A stretch of DNA of 64,000 bases from Erwinia sp039023475 (GTDB lineage: Bacteria > Pseudomonadota > Gammaproteobacteria > Enterobacterales > Enterobacteriaceae): assembly GCF_039023475.1 (NCBI RefSeq), contig NZ_JBCHVB010000008.1:131254-195253 (forward strand), given 5' to 3'. Positions 26,238-33,805 of this stretch are shown piece by piece. A program made the position numbers and the translations under genes. The notes below the pieces were generated by a model. That model made no database searches. It was not told the DNA's origin and saw nothing but the letters and a program-made list of their open reading frames with translations. How positions within the stretch are numbered: position 1 is the first letter of the stretch; every line of letters starts with the position of its first letter.

Positions 26238-26946
26238 ATTTCAGCCCGGCGATCAGCGCTTTGCGCTGCCCTTCCAGCGTGGTCACACGGTTGCAGACCT
26301 CATGGCCAAAATTCTGAAAATCTTTTTCCTGGCTGCGCCATTCGGCCTGGATAGACTGCTGTAGCCCGCCCAGATTGCCCATGATCGCCTGGAGCGGATT
26401 GTCGCTGTTCCCGCCCTGCCTGCCCATCTCGTTCAGGCTGTCCTGCAATACGCCGCCCAGCGCGCTCTGTACCAGCTTTTCGCCATCCTGACGCACCTGA
26501 TCGATAGCCTGATGGTGAAAGGTGAGCCCGTCGCTGCGGTGTTCAATAATCCGGTTCATCTGCTGCTTAAGCTGGCTGTCCAGCGTAGTCAGCCGGCTGC
26601 GCACGTTGCTGTTCTGACCCAGCTTTTCCACGATAACGCCGTCAAGCGCGACGCGCGCTTTCTCAAGACGCTGGCGGGCGCCCTGATCGACCCAGGGCAG
26701 ATCCCGGCGCAGGGAGGCCTGATAATCAATCGCCTTCTGACGGGTTGCGGTGTCCACCGTCGCCGCCTCTCCGTTACGCTGCACCTCGCCCGTTGGCATG
26801 ATGGTCAGATTGCCGCTGGCACCCACGACCTGCACGCTCTGAGGGGAAATAACAATGTCATCCTGAGGGTTCACGCTGCACTGGTAGTCTGCCTGCGCCT
26901 GACCCGCAGCCAGAAGTAACGCACCCACCATCATCGCTTTACGCAT
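26236..26946 (-). CDS. yggN: YggN family periplasmic protein (DUF2884)
   Basis: 236-residue protein with a signal peptide (MRKAMMVGALLLAAGQAQA) and a DUF2884 body of mostly helical, Gln-rich sequence; function not known. ATG 26946 has AGGAGA upstream and gives the E. coli length (239). It is followed on the same strand, going upstream, by yggL and trmB as in E. coli. Confidence 0.9.
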   Translation of the reverse strand: MRKAMMVGALLLAAGQAQADYQCSVNPQDDIVISPQSVQVVGASGNLTIMPTGEVQRNGEAATVDTATRQKAIDYQASLRRDLPWVDQGARQRLEKARVALDGVIVEKLGQNSNVRSRLTTLDSQLKQQMNRIIEHRSDGLTFHHQAIDQVRQDGEKLVQSALGGVLQDSLNEMGRQGGNSDNPLQAIMGNLGGLQQSIQAEWRSQEKDFQNFGHEVCNRVTTLEGQRKALIAGLK

Positions 26947-27041
26947 TTGGCTCTCTCCTGAGATCGATGGGGCCACGCAAGCGTGGCCCCGACTGACTTT
27001 CTACCGGGCCTGCCGTGATAACGCGGCAGGCGATAAAAGGT

Positions 27042-27368
27042 TTAGTCCCACCAGACGTCAAAAAGTTCGGTGACCTGAATATTGCTCAGCTTGCGATCTT
27101 CCAGCCATTTGCGTACCAGTTCGCGATGCTCTTCGGTGCACTTGCCGGTTTGTTGCAGGCAGATCAGACCTTCCCACTGCAAATAGCCGCTGCCGTCAAA
27201 GGCCAGGCCGTTAGGATCGATCGCTTCATTGATCAGCGCATCGACGGTGGAATCGATTGTCTCTTCGCTGGTGCCTTCCGGAAACGAGAAGGCGATGGAG
27301 AAGCCCAGTTCCTGAAACTCATCGATGTGCATTTTTTTACGCAAACGACGACTGCGTTGGGTAGCCAT
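27042..27368 (-). CDS. yggL: YggL family 50S ribosome-associated protein
   Basis: 108 residues, as in E. coli YggL (DUF469). Starts with basic MATQRSRRLRKKMHIDEFQELGF, ends LFDVWWD. Reported to bind the 50S subunit. Its ATG touches the trmB stop, so the two are coupled. Confidence 0.94.
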   Translation of the reverse strand: MATQRSRRLRKKMHIDEFQELGFSIAFSFPEGTSEETIDSTVDALINEAIDPNGLAFDGSGYLQWEGLICLQQTGKCTEEHRELVRKWLEDRKLSNIQVTELFDVWWD

Positions 27369-28087
27369 TATTTAATCCTCTCAAACATCAGATCCCAAAC
27401 ACCGTGGCCCAGACGCTGGCCACGCTGCTCAAATTTTGTTAACGGACGCGACTCGGGGCGCGGCACGTAGTCCTGCGTTGCTGACTGGTTTTGATAACCC
27501 GCAATGCTGTTCATCACTTCCAGCATGTGTTCAGCATAGGCTTCCCAGTCGGTTGCCATATGGAATACGCCACCCAGCTTCAGCTTACGCATTACCAGTT
27601 CGGCAAAAGGCACCTGCACGATGCGGCGCTTGTTGTGGCGGGCTTTATGCCACGGATCGGGGAAGAAAAGCTGAACCATACGCAGTGAGTTATCCGGAAT
27701 CATCTTTTCCAGTACCTCTACAGCATCGTGGCACATCACGCGCAGATTCTCCACGCCAGCTTCCTGCGCGCTTTGCAGGCAGGCGCCGACCCCCGGCGAA
27801 TGCACTTCAATACCGAGGAAGTTCTGCTGCGGATTCGCTTCCGCCATTGCCACCAGCGACGATCCCATACCGAAACCGATTTCCAGCACAACCGGCGCTT
27901 CGCGCCCAAACAGGCCAGCCAGCTCGACAGGCTCAGGCTGGTATTCCACGCCATTTACCGGCCAGAGCGTCTCCAGTGCATGCTGCTGTCCTTTGGTCAG
28001 GCGGCCCTGACGACGTACGAAGCTGCGAATACGGCGCATCGCGCGGCCGTTTTCATCAAACTCCGGAGAGATCACATCATTATTCAT
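27368..28087 (-). CDS. trmB: tRNA (guanine-N7)-methyltransferase
   Basis: Makes m7G46 in tRNA. 239 residues, E. coli 239. Class I methyltransferase SAM motif VLEIGFGMGSSLVAMA, then FLGIEVHSPGVGACL and the TrmB signature LFFPDPWHKARHNKRRIV. It is divergent from mutY across a 154-base gap and overlaps yggL at its end. Confidence 0.97.
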   Translation of the reverse strand: MNNDVISPEFDENGRAMRRIRSFVRRQGRLTKGQQHALETLWPVNGVEYQPEPVELAGLFGREAPVVLEIGFGMGSSLVAMAEANPQQNFLGIEVHSPGVGACLQSAQEAGVENLRVMCHDAVEVLEKMIPDNSLRMVQLFFPDPWHKARHNKRRIVQVPFAELVMRKLKLGGVFHMATDWEAYAEHMLEVMNSIAGYQNQSATQDYVPRPESRPLTKFEQRGQRLGHGVWDLMFERIK

Positions 28088-28241
28088 GTTTCTGCCTGCT
28101 GGTCTGCAATATCTGGAAAACGGGCATTATGCAATGTTACAGCTGTTAAGCAAGCCCTGGAAACTTCCGGTTTACAGCATAGTTGGTCTGTGCTGGAATC
28201 CCAGCCTGATTTTTTATTCTGCGGGAATTCTCTTTACCATG

Positions 28242-29327
28242 ATGCAAGCGCCGCCGTTCTCAAGCCAGGTTCTGGACTGGTATCAGCGCTATGGTCGTAA
28301 AACCTTGCCCTGGCAGCAGGAAAAAACGCCCTATAAAGTCTGGCTTTCCGAAGTGATGCTGCAACAGACTCAGGTTGCCACGGTAATCCCCTACTTTGAG
28401 CGCTTTATGTCCCGCTTTCCGACGGTCACCGATCTGGCTGATGCGCCGCTGGATGAGGTGCTGCATCTCTGGACGGGACTGGGCTATTACGCCCGGGCGC
28501 GCAACCTGCATAAAGCGGCCAAAACGGTTGCAGATAAGCATGGCGGCGTTTTTCCGCAAACCTTTGAGGAGGTTGCCGCGCTGCCAGGCATAGGACGTTC
28601 CACCGCGGGCGCCGTGCTTTCGCTGGCGCTCGGCAAACATTTTCCCATTCTTGACGGCAACGTTAAGCGCGTGCTGGCCCGCTGCTATGCCGTTGCCGGC
28701 TGGCCCGGTAAAAAAGAGGTGGAGAACCGCCTGTGGCAGATAAGCGAAACCGTCACGCCCGCAGAGGGCGTCAGCCAGTTTAATCAGGCGATGATGGATT
28801 TAGGCGCCATGGTCTGCACGCGATCCAAACCCAAATGTGAGATCTGCCCGCTATCGTCCCGCTGCATCGCCTATGCCAGCGGAAGCTGGGCCAGCTATCC
28901 CGGCAAGAAACCGAAACAGACGCTGCCGGAGCGCACCGGCTGGCTGCTGATGATGCAGCGGGAGAATAGCGTCTGGCTGGAGCAGCGCCCGCCCGTCGGC
29001 CTCTGGGGCGGCCTGTTCTGCTTTCCGCAGTTTGCCACCCTGCCCGAACTTGAGCAGTGGCTGCGCGATAAGCGGCTCGACGCCGGCGCGCTTCAGCAGG
29101 GCATCGCCTTTCGTCACACCTTCAGCCATTTTCATCTGGATATCGTGCCGATGTGGCTGCCGCTGCTTTCCGCCGGTGCGGCAATGGATGAAGGCGCCGG
29201 TCTCTGGTATAACTTAGCGCAACCACAGTCCGTCGGGCTGGCCGCCCCGGTGGAACGTCTGCTACAGCAGCTGCGTCACCCGCAACAGCGCGCCCTGAGC
29301 ATTGGCGCCACAGAAGAGGAAGAGTAA
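28242..29327 (+). CDS. mutY: Adenine DNA glycosylase
   Basis: Removes A mispaired with 8-oxoguanine. 361 residues, E. coli 350. Catalytic E37 in VWLSEVMLQQTQV, HhH with LPGIGRSTAGAVLSL and Asp in ILDGNVKR, [4Fe-4S] cysteines CTRSKPKCEICPLSSRC, C-terminal NUDIX-like domain (about 230-350). ATG 28242 matches E. coli MQASQFSAQV; the adjacent ATG 28239 is also possible. Stop overlaps yggX. Confidence 0.96.
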   Translation: MQAPPFSSQVLDWYQRYGRKTLPWQQEKTPYKVWLSEVMLQQTQVATVIPYFERFMSRFPTVTDLADAPLDEVLHLWTGLGYYARARNLHKAAKTVADKHGGVFPQTFEEVAALPGIGRSTAGAVLSLALGKHFPILDGNVKRVLARCYAVAGWPGKKEVENRLWQISETVTPAEGVSQFNQAMMDLGAMVCTRSKPKCEICPLSSRCIAYASGSWASYPGKKPKQTLPERTGWLLMMQRENSVWLEQRPPVGLWGGLFCFPQFATLPELEQWLRDKRLDAGALQQGIAFRHTFSHFHLDIVPMWLPLLSAGAAMDEGAGLWYNLAQPQSVGLAAPVERLLQQLRHPQQRALSIGATEEEE

Positions 29328-29599
29328 TGAGCAGAACCATTTTTTGCACGTTCCTGCAACGCGACGCTGAAGGGCAGGACTTTCAGCTCTACCCTGGCGA
29401 GCTGGGCAAGCGTATCTATAACGAGATCTCCAAAGAAGCCTGGGCACAGTGGATGAGCAAGCAAACTATGCTGATCAACGAGAAAAAGCTCAGCATGATG
29501 AATCCGGAAGACCGGAAGCTGCTTGAGCAGGAGATGGTGAAATTCCTGTTTGAAGGGCATGAAGTCCATATCGAAGGTTATACCCCGCCAGAAGAATAA
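29327..29599 (+). CDS. yggX: Fe(2+)-trafficking protein YggX
   Basis: 90-residue protein protecting Fe-S clusters from oxidation. Begins MSRTIFCTFLQRDAEGQDF with the conserved Cys7. It starts within the mutY stop region (TAATG), a pairing common in enterobacteria that links two oxidative-damage functions. Confidence 0.96.
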   Translation: MSRTIFCTFLQRDAEGQDFQLYPGELGKRIYNEISKEAWAQWMSKQTMLINEKKLSMMNPEDRKLLEQEMVKFLFEGHEVHIEGYTPPEE

Positions 29600-29650
29600 T
29601 CGTTGGGCCTCCGGAATGAGGCCCTCTCAATTTGGGCGAAGCACGACACA

Positions 29651-30730
29651 ATGAATAAAAAACTGATCGGCCTGCTGGTCATCGCGCCGCTGTTAATCTC
29701 CTGTTCCAGCAACAAAAAGCCCCTCTTTCATGAAGAGTGGGTAAAAGACACCAACGGCTTTGACATTTTGATGGGCCAGTTTGCCCACAATATCGAAAAT
29801 ATCTGGGGCATGAACGAAGTGCTGATTGCCGGCCCCAAAGACTATGTGAAGTACAGCGATCAATACTTCACCCGCAGCCACATCAACTTTGACGCGGGTT
29901 CGATTACCATCGAAACCATTGCCGGGACCAACCCCACGGCCAGCCTCCGTCAGGCGATCATTACCACGTTGCTGATCGGTGAAGATCCGGGCAACGTCGA
30001 TCTCTATTCCGATGCGAACGACATCAAGCTCGGCAAAGAGCCGCTGCTTTACGGACAGGTGCTGGATAATACCGGCCAGCCGATCCGCTGGCAGGGTCGT
30101 GCGGCAAGCTTCGCCGACTACCTGATCCAGAACAAACTCAAGCGCCGTTCCTCAGGCCTGCACGTGATCTGGTCCGTTACCATCCCGATGGTGCCTAACC
30201 ATCTGGATAAGCGCGCGCATAAATATCTGCCGATGGTGCGCCAGGCGGCGTCCCGATATGGCGTCGATCAGTCGCTGATCCTGGCGATCATGCAGATCGA
30301 ATCGAGCTTTAACCCTTATGCGGTCAGCCATGCCGATGCGCTGGGTCTGATGCAGGTGGTTCAGCACAGTGCGGGCGTGGACGTGTTCCGCATGAAGGGG
30401 AAATGGGGCAAGCCAAGCCGCAGTTACCTGCTCGATCCGGAGAATAATATCGATGCGGGGACGGCCTATCTGTCGCTGCTCCAGTCGAGCTATCTCGCCG
30501 GCATTAGCGACCCGACCTCGCGTCGCTATGCGGTGATCACCGCCTATAACGGTGGCGCAGGCAGCGTACTGAAAGTCTTCTCAAGTGACAGGAACAAGGC
30601 GTTTAACGTCATCAACAACCTGTCGCCTTCCGAGGTTTACCAGACGCTGACGAAGAACCACCCTTCCGCAGAATCACGTCGCTACCTCTATAAAGTTAAC
30701 ACCGCGCAGAAGAGCTATCACCGCTACTAG
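29651..30730 (+). CDS. mltC: Membrane-bound lytic murein transglycosylase C
   Basis: Outer-membrane lipoprotein cleaving peptidoglycan glycan strands. 359 residues as in E. coli. Lipobox L15-I16-S17-C18; an N-terminal DUF3393 domain; a C-terminal SLT domain with catalytic Glu in IMQIESSFNPYAVS, then ALGLMQVV and ITAYNGGAGSV. ATG 29651 gives a proper signal peptide; the upstream in-frame extension lacks one. Confidence 0.95.
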   Translation: MNKKLIGLLVIAPLLISCSSNKKPLFHEEWVKDTNGFDILMGQFAHNIENIWGMNEVLIAGPKDYVKYSDQYFTRSHINFDAGSITIETIAGTNPTASLRQAIITTLLIGEDPGNVDLYSDANDIKLGKEPLLYGQVLDNTGQPIRWQGRAASFADYLIQNKLKRRSSGLHVIWSVTIPMVPNHLDKRAHKYLPMVRQAASRYGVDQSLILAIMQIESSFNPYAVSHADALGLMQVVQHSAGVDVFRMKGKWGKPSRSYLLDPENNIDAGTAYLSLLQSSYLAGISDPTSRRYAVITAYNGGAGSVLKVFSSDRNKAFNVINNLSPSEVYQTLTKNHPSAESRRYLYKVNTAQKSYHRY

Positions 30731-30734
30731 CCGT

Positions 30735-30767
30735 AAAGCAAAAAGCGGCGAACCGACGTTCGCCGCT
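30735..30767 (-). terminator. Terminator of the minus-strand TIM-barrel/UPF0261 operon
   Basis: Perfect 10-bp stem AGCGGCGAAC/GTTCGCCGCT, loop CGAC. On the minus strand it is followed by TTTTTGCTTT. It sits 30 bases past the end of the gene at 30797-31624 and may also stop mltC transcripts. Confidence 0.75.
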
Positions 30768-30796
30768 AAGCTAAATTGCCATGGCACTGGCAGAAC

Positions 30797-31624
30797 CTAA
30801 CGACGAATCGTTTTAAACTGTTTTGTCGTCTCGGTCAGGGCGATCTCTGAAGGCAGGCGCTCCATAGAGCTTGCGCCATAAAAACCGTCGCACTGTGGAC
30901 AGTGGTTCAGAATGTATTCCGCATCCTGTGGGCTGGAGATAGGCCCGCCGTGACAGAGCACGATCACATCCTCGCGTACGGCTTTGGCCGCCGCTGCCCA
31001 TGCATTAATTAACGCCACGCAGTCCGACAGCTTAAAGGCCGTTTCCGCGCCAATATTGCCGCCGGTGGTCAGCCCCATATGGGGAACGATGATATCCGCG
31101 CCTGCGGCCGTCATGGCGACCGCATCCTCCTCGCTGAAGACATAAGGCGTGGTCAGCATATCTTTCTGATGCGCCAGCCGGATCATCTCCACTTCCAGAT
31201 CGTAACCCATGCCGGTTTCTTCAAGATTTGCCCGGAAATTGCCGTCAATCAGGCCGACAGTCGGGAAGTTCTGCACGCCGGAAAAGCCCAGCGCCTTCAG
31301 CTCATCCAGAAAACGATCGAACTGGCAGAAGGGATCGGTACCGTTTACACCTGCCAGCACCGGCGTCTTCTTCACCACGGGCAGCACTTCTCTGGCCATA
31401 TCGACCACGATCTCGTTTGCATTGCCATAGGCAAGCAGTCCGGCCAGCGAGCCGCGGCCCGCCATCCGGTAGCGGCCCGAATTGTAGATGACGATCAGAT
31501 CGATACCGCCCGCTTCTTCACATTTGGCGGACAGCCCGGTGCCCGCGCCGCCGCCGATAATCGGCTCACGACGGGCAATCATTGCCTGAAATTTATTCAG
31601 TATCTCCTGACGGGTAAAAGCCAT
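30797..31624 (-). CDS. Phosphoenolpyruvate hydrolase-family TIM-barrel protein
   Basis: 275 residues, TIM-barrel family PF09370 (named signal transduction or PEP hydrolase-like in databases). N-terminal GGGAGTGLSAKCEEAGGIDLIVIYNSGRYRM and later VPHMGLTTGG and VLCHGGPIS are family marks. The reaction is not established. In plants this domain is fused to the Tm-1-like domain; here the two are separate adjacent genes, two bases apart, so they very likely act together. Confidence 0.82.
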   Translation of the reverse strand: MAFTRQEILNKFQAMIARREPIIGGGAGTGLSAKCEEAGGIDLIVIYNSGRYRMAGRGSLAGLLAYGNANEIVVDMAREVLPVVKKTPVLAGVNGTDPFCQFDRFLDELKALGFSGVQNFPTVGLIDGNFRANLEETGMGYDLEVEMIRLAHQKDMLTTPYVFSEEDAVAMTAAGADIIVPHMGLTTGGNIGAETAFKLSDCVALINAWAAAAKAVREDVIVLCHGGPISSPQDAEYILNHCPQCDGFYGASSMERLPSEIALTETTKQFKTIRR

Positions 31625-31626
31625 AC

Positions 31627-32853
31627 TCAGAACTCCTTCTCCGCAAGCGCCCGGAAGTGCTTCACCGCAGCTTCCGCGAATTGTGGATCGTTAATGTTAC
31701 AGGGCAGCCGGACAATCTTCCGGCGCTCCGTTTGCAGCAGATGCGCTTCAAGGGTGGTGATAAAGGCGCGATCCGCCTCTGGCGACCAGAACGGCTGACC
31801 TTCGCTGTCCAGCGCCGAAAAACCTTTTTCCGGGATCAGGAAGGTGATATCGCCTTCGCAGCGGTTGAGCCTGGCGGCTATCCACTGCGCCATCGCGACG
31901 TTCTCGTCCGGCGTGGTACGCATCAGCGTAACCTGCGCGTTGTGATGATAGAAAAGCCGATCGGCATACTTTTCCGGCACGGTAGAAACGTGGCCAAAAT
32001 TGACCATATCCAGCGCGCCGCAGGAGATAACGCAGGGAATACGGGTTTCTGCCAGCGCCGCAAAGCGCGTGTCGTCGCAGGCGAGGACGCCGCCAAACAG
32101 TAAATCGCACACTTCGGTCGTGGTGAGATCCAGCAGGCCGGATAGCATACGGCTCGCCACGAGCTTCTCCATCGCGTTGCCGCCGCTGCCCGTGGCGTGA
32201 AACACCAGACAGTCATAATCTTCTTCCAGCGCAGCGCTGACCTGCTGAATACAGGGCGTGGTGACGCCAAACATGGTCAGCCCCAGCGCGGGTTTTCCCG
32301 GGATATCTTCTTCCTGCTGGAACAGCACCGCCCCGGCAATCTGGTTGGCCGCATTGCCCAGTACACGACGGGAGATGCGGTTCAGACCGGCGACGTCGGT
32401 AACGGAATAGACCATGCTGATATCGCTGGCGCCGATATAACCGGAAATATCGCCGGAGGCCATCGTCGATACCATCACTTTCGGTACGCCCACCGGCAGC
32501 GACTGCATGGCGGGGGTAATCAGCGCCGTGCCGCCCGATCCGCCCAGGCCAATCACCCCCAGCAGATCGCGCCGCTGGCTCAGAAATTGTTTAAAGGCCA
32601 GCGCCATCGCGTCAATCGATCGGCCCCTGTCTTCGCAGAAGACCGCGCCACGACCTTCGGGATGAAAATCGGCGATCAGCTCCGGCGGGAAATCGGCCCG
32701 TGAGGGGGAACTGCCGCGCTGCGTGGAGAGATCCACCGTCACGACATTAACGCCCGCCTTCGCCACCGTTTCACTGACGAAAAACAGTTCTCTTGCTTTA
32801 GTATCTGCCGTCGCGACGGCATAGACAAACCCTGTAGCTGCACTCATAGTCAT
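31627..32853 (-). CDS. UPF0261 (Tm-1-like ATP-binding) protein
   Basis: 408 residues of the UPF0261/Tm-1 N-terminal family (PF06792). Glycine-rich GLGGSGGTALITPAMQ and FHATGSGGNAMEKL are likely nucleotide-contact segments, as in tomato Tm-1, which binds ATP. The bacterial function is not known. ATG 32853 has AGGG seven bases upstream; GTG 32856 and ATG 32847 are alternatives. First gene of the pair, divergent from a TetR gene. Confidence 0.82.
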   Translation of the reverse strand: MTMSAATGFVYAVATADTKARELFFVSETVAKAGVNVVTVDLSTQRGSSPSRADFPPELIADFHPEGRGAVFCEDRGRSIDAMALAFKQFLSQRRDLLGVIGLGGSGGTALITPAMQSLPVGVPKVMVSTMASGDISGYIGASDISMVYSVTDVAGLNRISRRVLGNAANQIAGAVLFQQEEDIPGKPALGLTMFGVTTPCIQQVSAALEEDYDCLVFHATGSGGNAMEKLVASRMLSGLLDLTTTEVCDLLFGGVLACDDTRFAALAETRIPCVISCGALDMVNFGHVSTVPEKYADRLFYHHNAQVTLMRTTPDENVAMAQWIAARLNRCEGDITFLIPEKGFSALDSEGQPFWSPEADRAFITTLEAHLLQTERRKIVRLPCNINDPQFAEAAVKHFRALAEKEF

Positions 32854-33131
32854 CACAACACCCTGTTATAAGACGCAATAAAGACTTGATTAAGCACAAG
32901 TAAAAAGTTAATAACGTCGAAGTATCGCTTGCGCTCATCGCTTTGAGATAACAGTATCATCTAAATCAATGGTAAATCAATTGAATGGAATGTGCGTCTC
33001 AGAGGGATGTTGGCTATGCTTACGGATGAAACCTGTTCGTCAGGTTATGCGGGAGAAGAGGAAAATTTACTCACTGCCGTCCTTTAATTGCTTAAATTTT
33101 AAGTAAAATTAACCGTTAAAATGAGGTTATT
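32854..33131. promoter_or_regulatory. Divergent promoter region of UPF0261 and tetR genes
   Basis: A 278-base gap, AT-rich next to the TetR start. It holds a 6-bp inverted repeat AACCTG-N5-CAGGTT at 33030-33046 that could be a regulator operator, though this is weak. No gene seen. Confidence 0.3.
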
Positions 33132-33770
33132 GTGGAGCAAAGGGATTCCGCTGGGGTGACAACACTGACCGCCACACGTGCGAGAACGCGTCGTTTACTG
33201 ATTGAAACCGCAATGAAAATGTTCGACAGCGGCGCCTTTCCATCCATTACCGAGGTGGCGCAGGAAGCGCAGCTTTCCCGCGCGACGGCATACCGTTACT
33301 TCCCGACCCAGAGCGCGCTGGTTTCCGCCATCGTGACGGAAACGCTCAGCCCGATTAAAAGCTGGCGGCCTTCCCGCGAAGAGGTGGGCGACCGCATTGA
33401 TGAGCTGCTCTCTTTTGCCTTTCCGCGGATGCTGGAGCATGAAGGGACGCTGCGGGCCGCGCTGCATCTCTCGCTGACGCAGTGGGCGCAATCGCAGGCC
33501 ACCGACAGGCCCGGAAAAGAGAAGCTGGTGCGTGGGAACCGTAAAGCGCTACTGCAACATGTGGTGGAACCGCTGAACAAAGAGCTTCCACCTGAGATGG
33601 TGCAGCGGGTTATTCAGTCGCTTTCCCTGGTATACGGCTCGGAGATCTTTCTGGTGATGAAAGATATCTGGGGCTGTGACAACGAACAGTTACAGGACAT
33701 CGGCAAGTGGATCGCCAAAGCCATTGTCCGTCAGGCGCGCGAGGAGGCGGGCGTACGGCCTGCAAGCTAA
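33132..33770 (+). CDS. TetR family transcriptional regulator
   Basis: 212 residues. N-terminal helix-turn-helix about residues 14-60 (RTRRLLIETAMKMFDSG... FPSITEVAQEAQLSRATAYRYFPTQSALV). The C-terminal ligand domain does not identify an inducer. GTG start with AGGTT upstream. Divergent from the UPF0261 gene, so the pair is its likely target. Confidence 0.85.
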   Translation: MEQRDSAGVTTLTATRARTRRLLIETAMKMFDSGAFPSITEVAQEAQLSRATAYRYFPTQSALVSAIVTETLSPIKSWRPSREEVGDRIDELLSFAFPRMLEHEGTLRAALHLSLTQWAQSQATDRPGKEKLVRGNRKALLQHVVEPLNKELPPEMVQRVIQSLSLVYGSEIFLVMKDIWGCDNEQLQDIGKWIAKAIVRQAREEAGVRPAS

Positions 33771-33775
33771 GCGGA

Positions 33776-33800
33776 CAGGAGCCGGCAGTGCCGGCTCCTG
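33776..33800. terminator. Hairpin between convergent tetR and speC
   Basis: Perfect 11-bp inverted repeat CAGGAGCCGGC/GCCGGCTCCTG with a 3-base loop. Neither strand has a T tract, so it is only terminator-like, but its place between two convergent genes fits a bidirectional role. Confidence 0.5.
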
Positions 33801-33805
33801 AACGA

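Noticed and set aside
27436..28149. Plus-strand frame of 237 codons over trmB
   Set aside because: Antisense of trmB; no family features and no ribosome site.
33030..33046. Inverted repeat AACCTG-N5-CAGGTT as a TetR operator
   Set aside because: Arms are only 6 bp and the ligand family is unknown; not enough to claim an operator as such.
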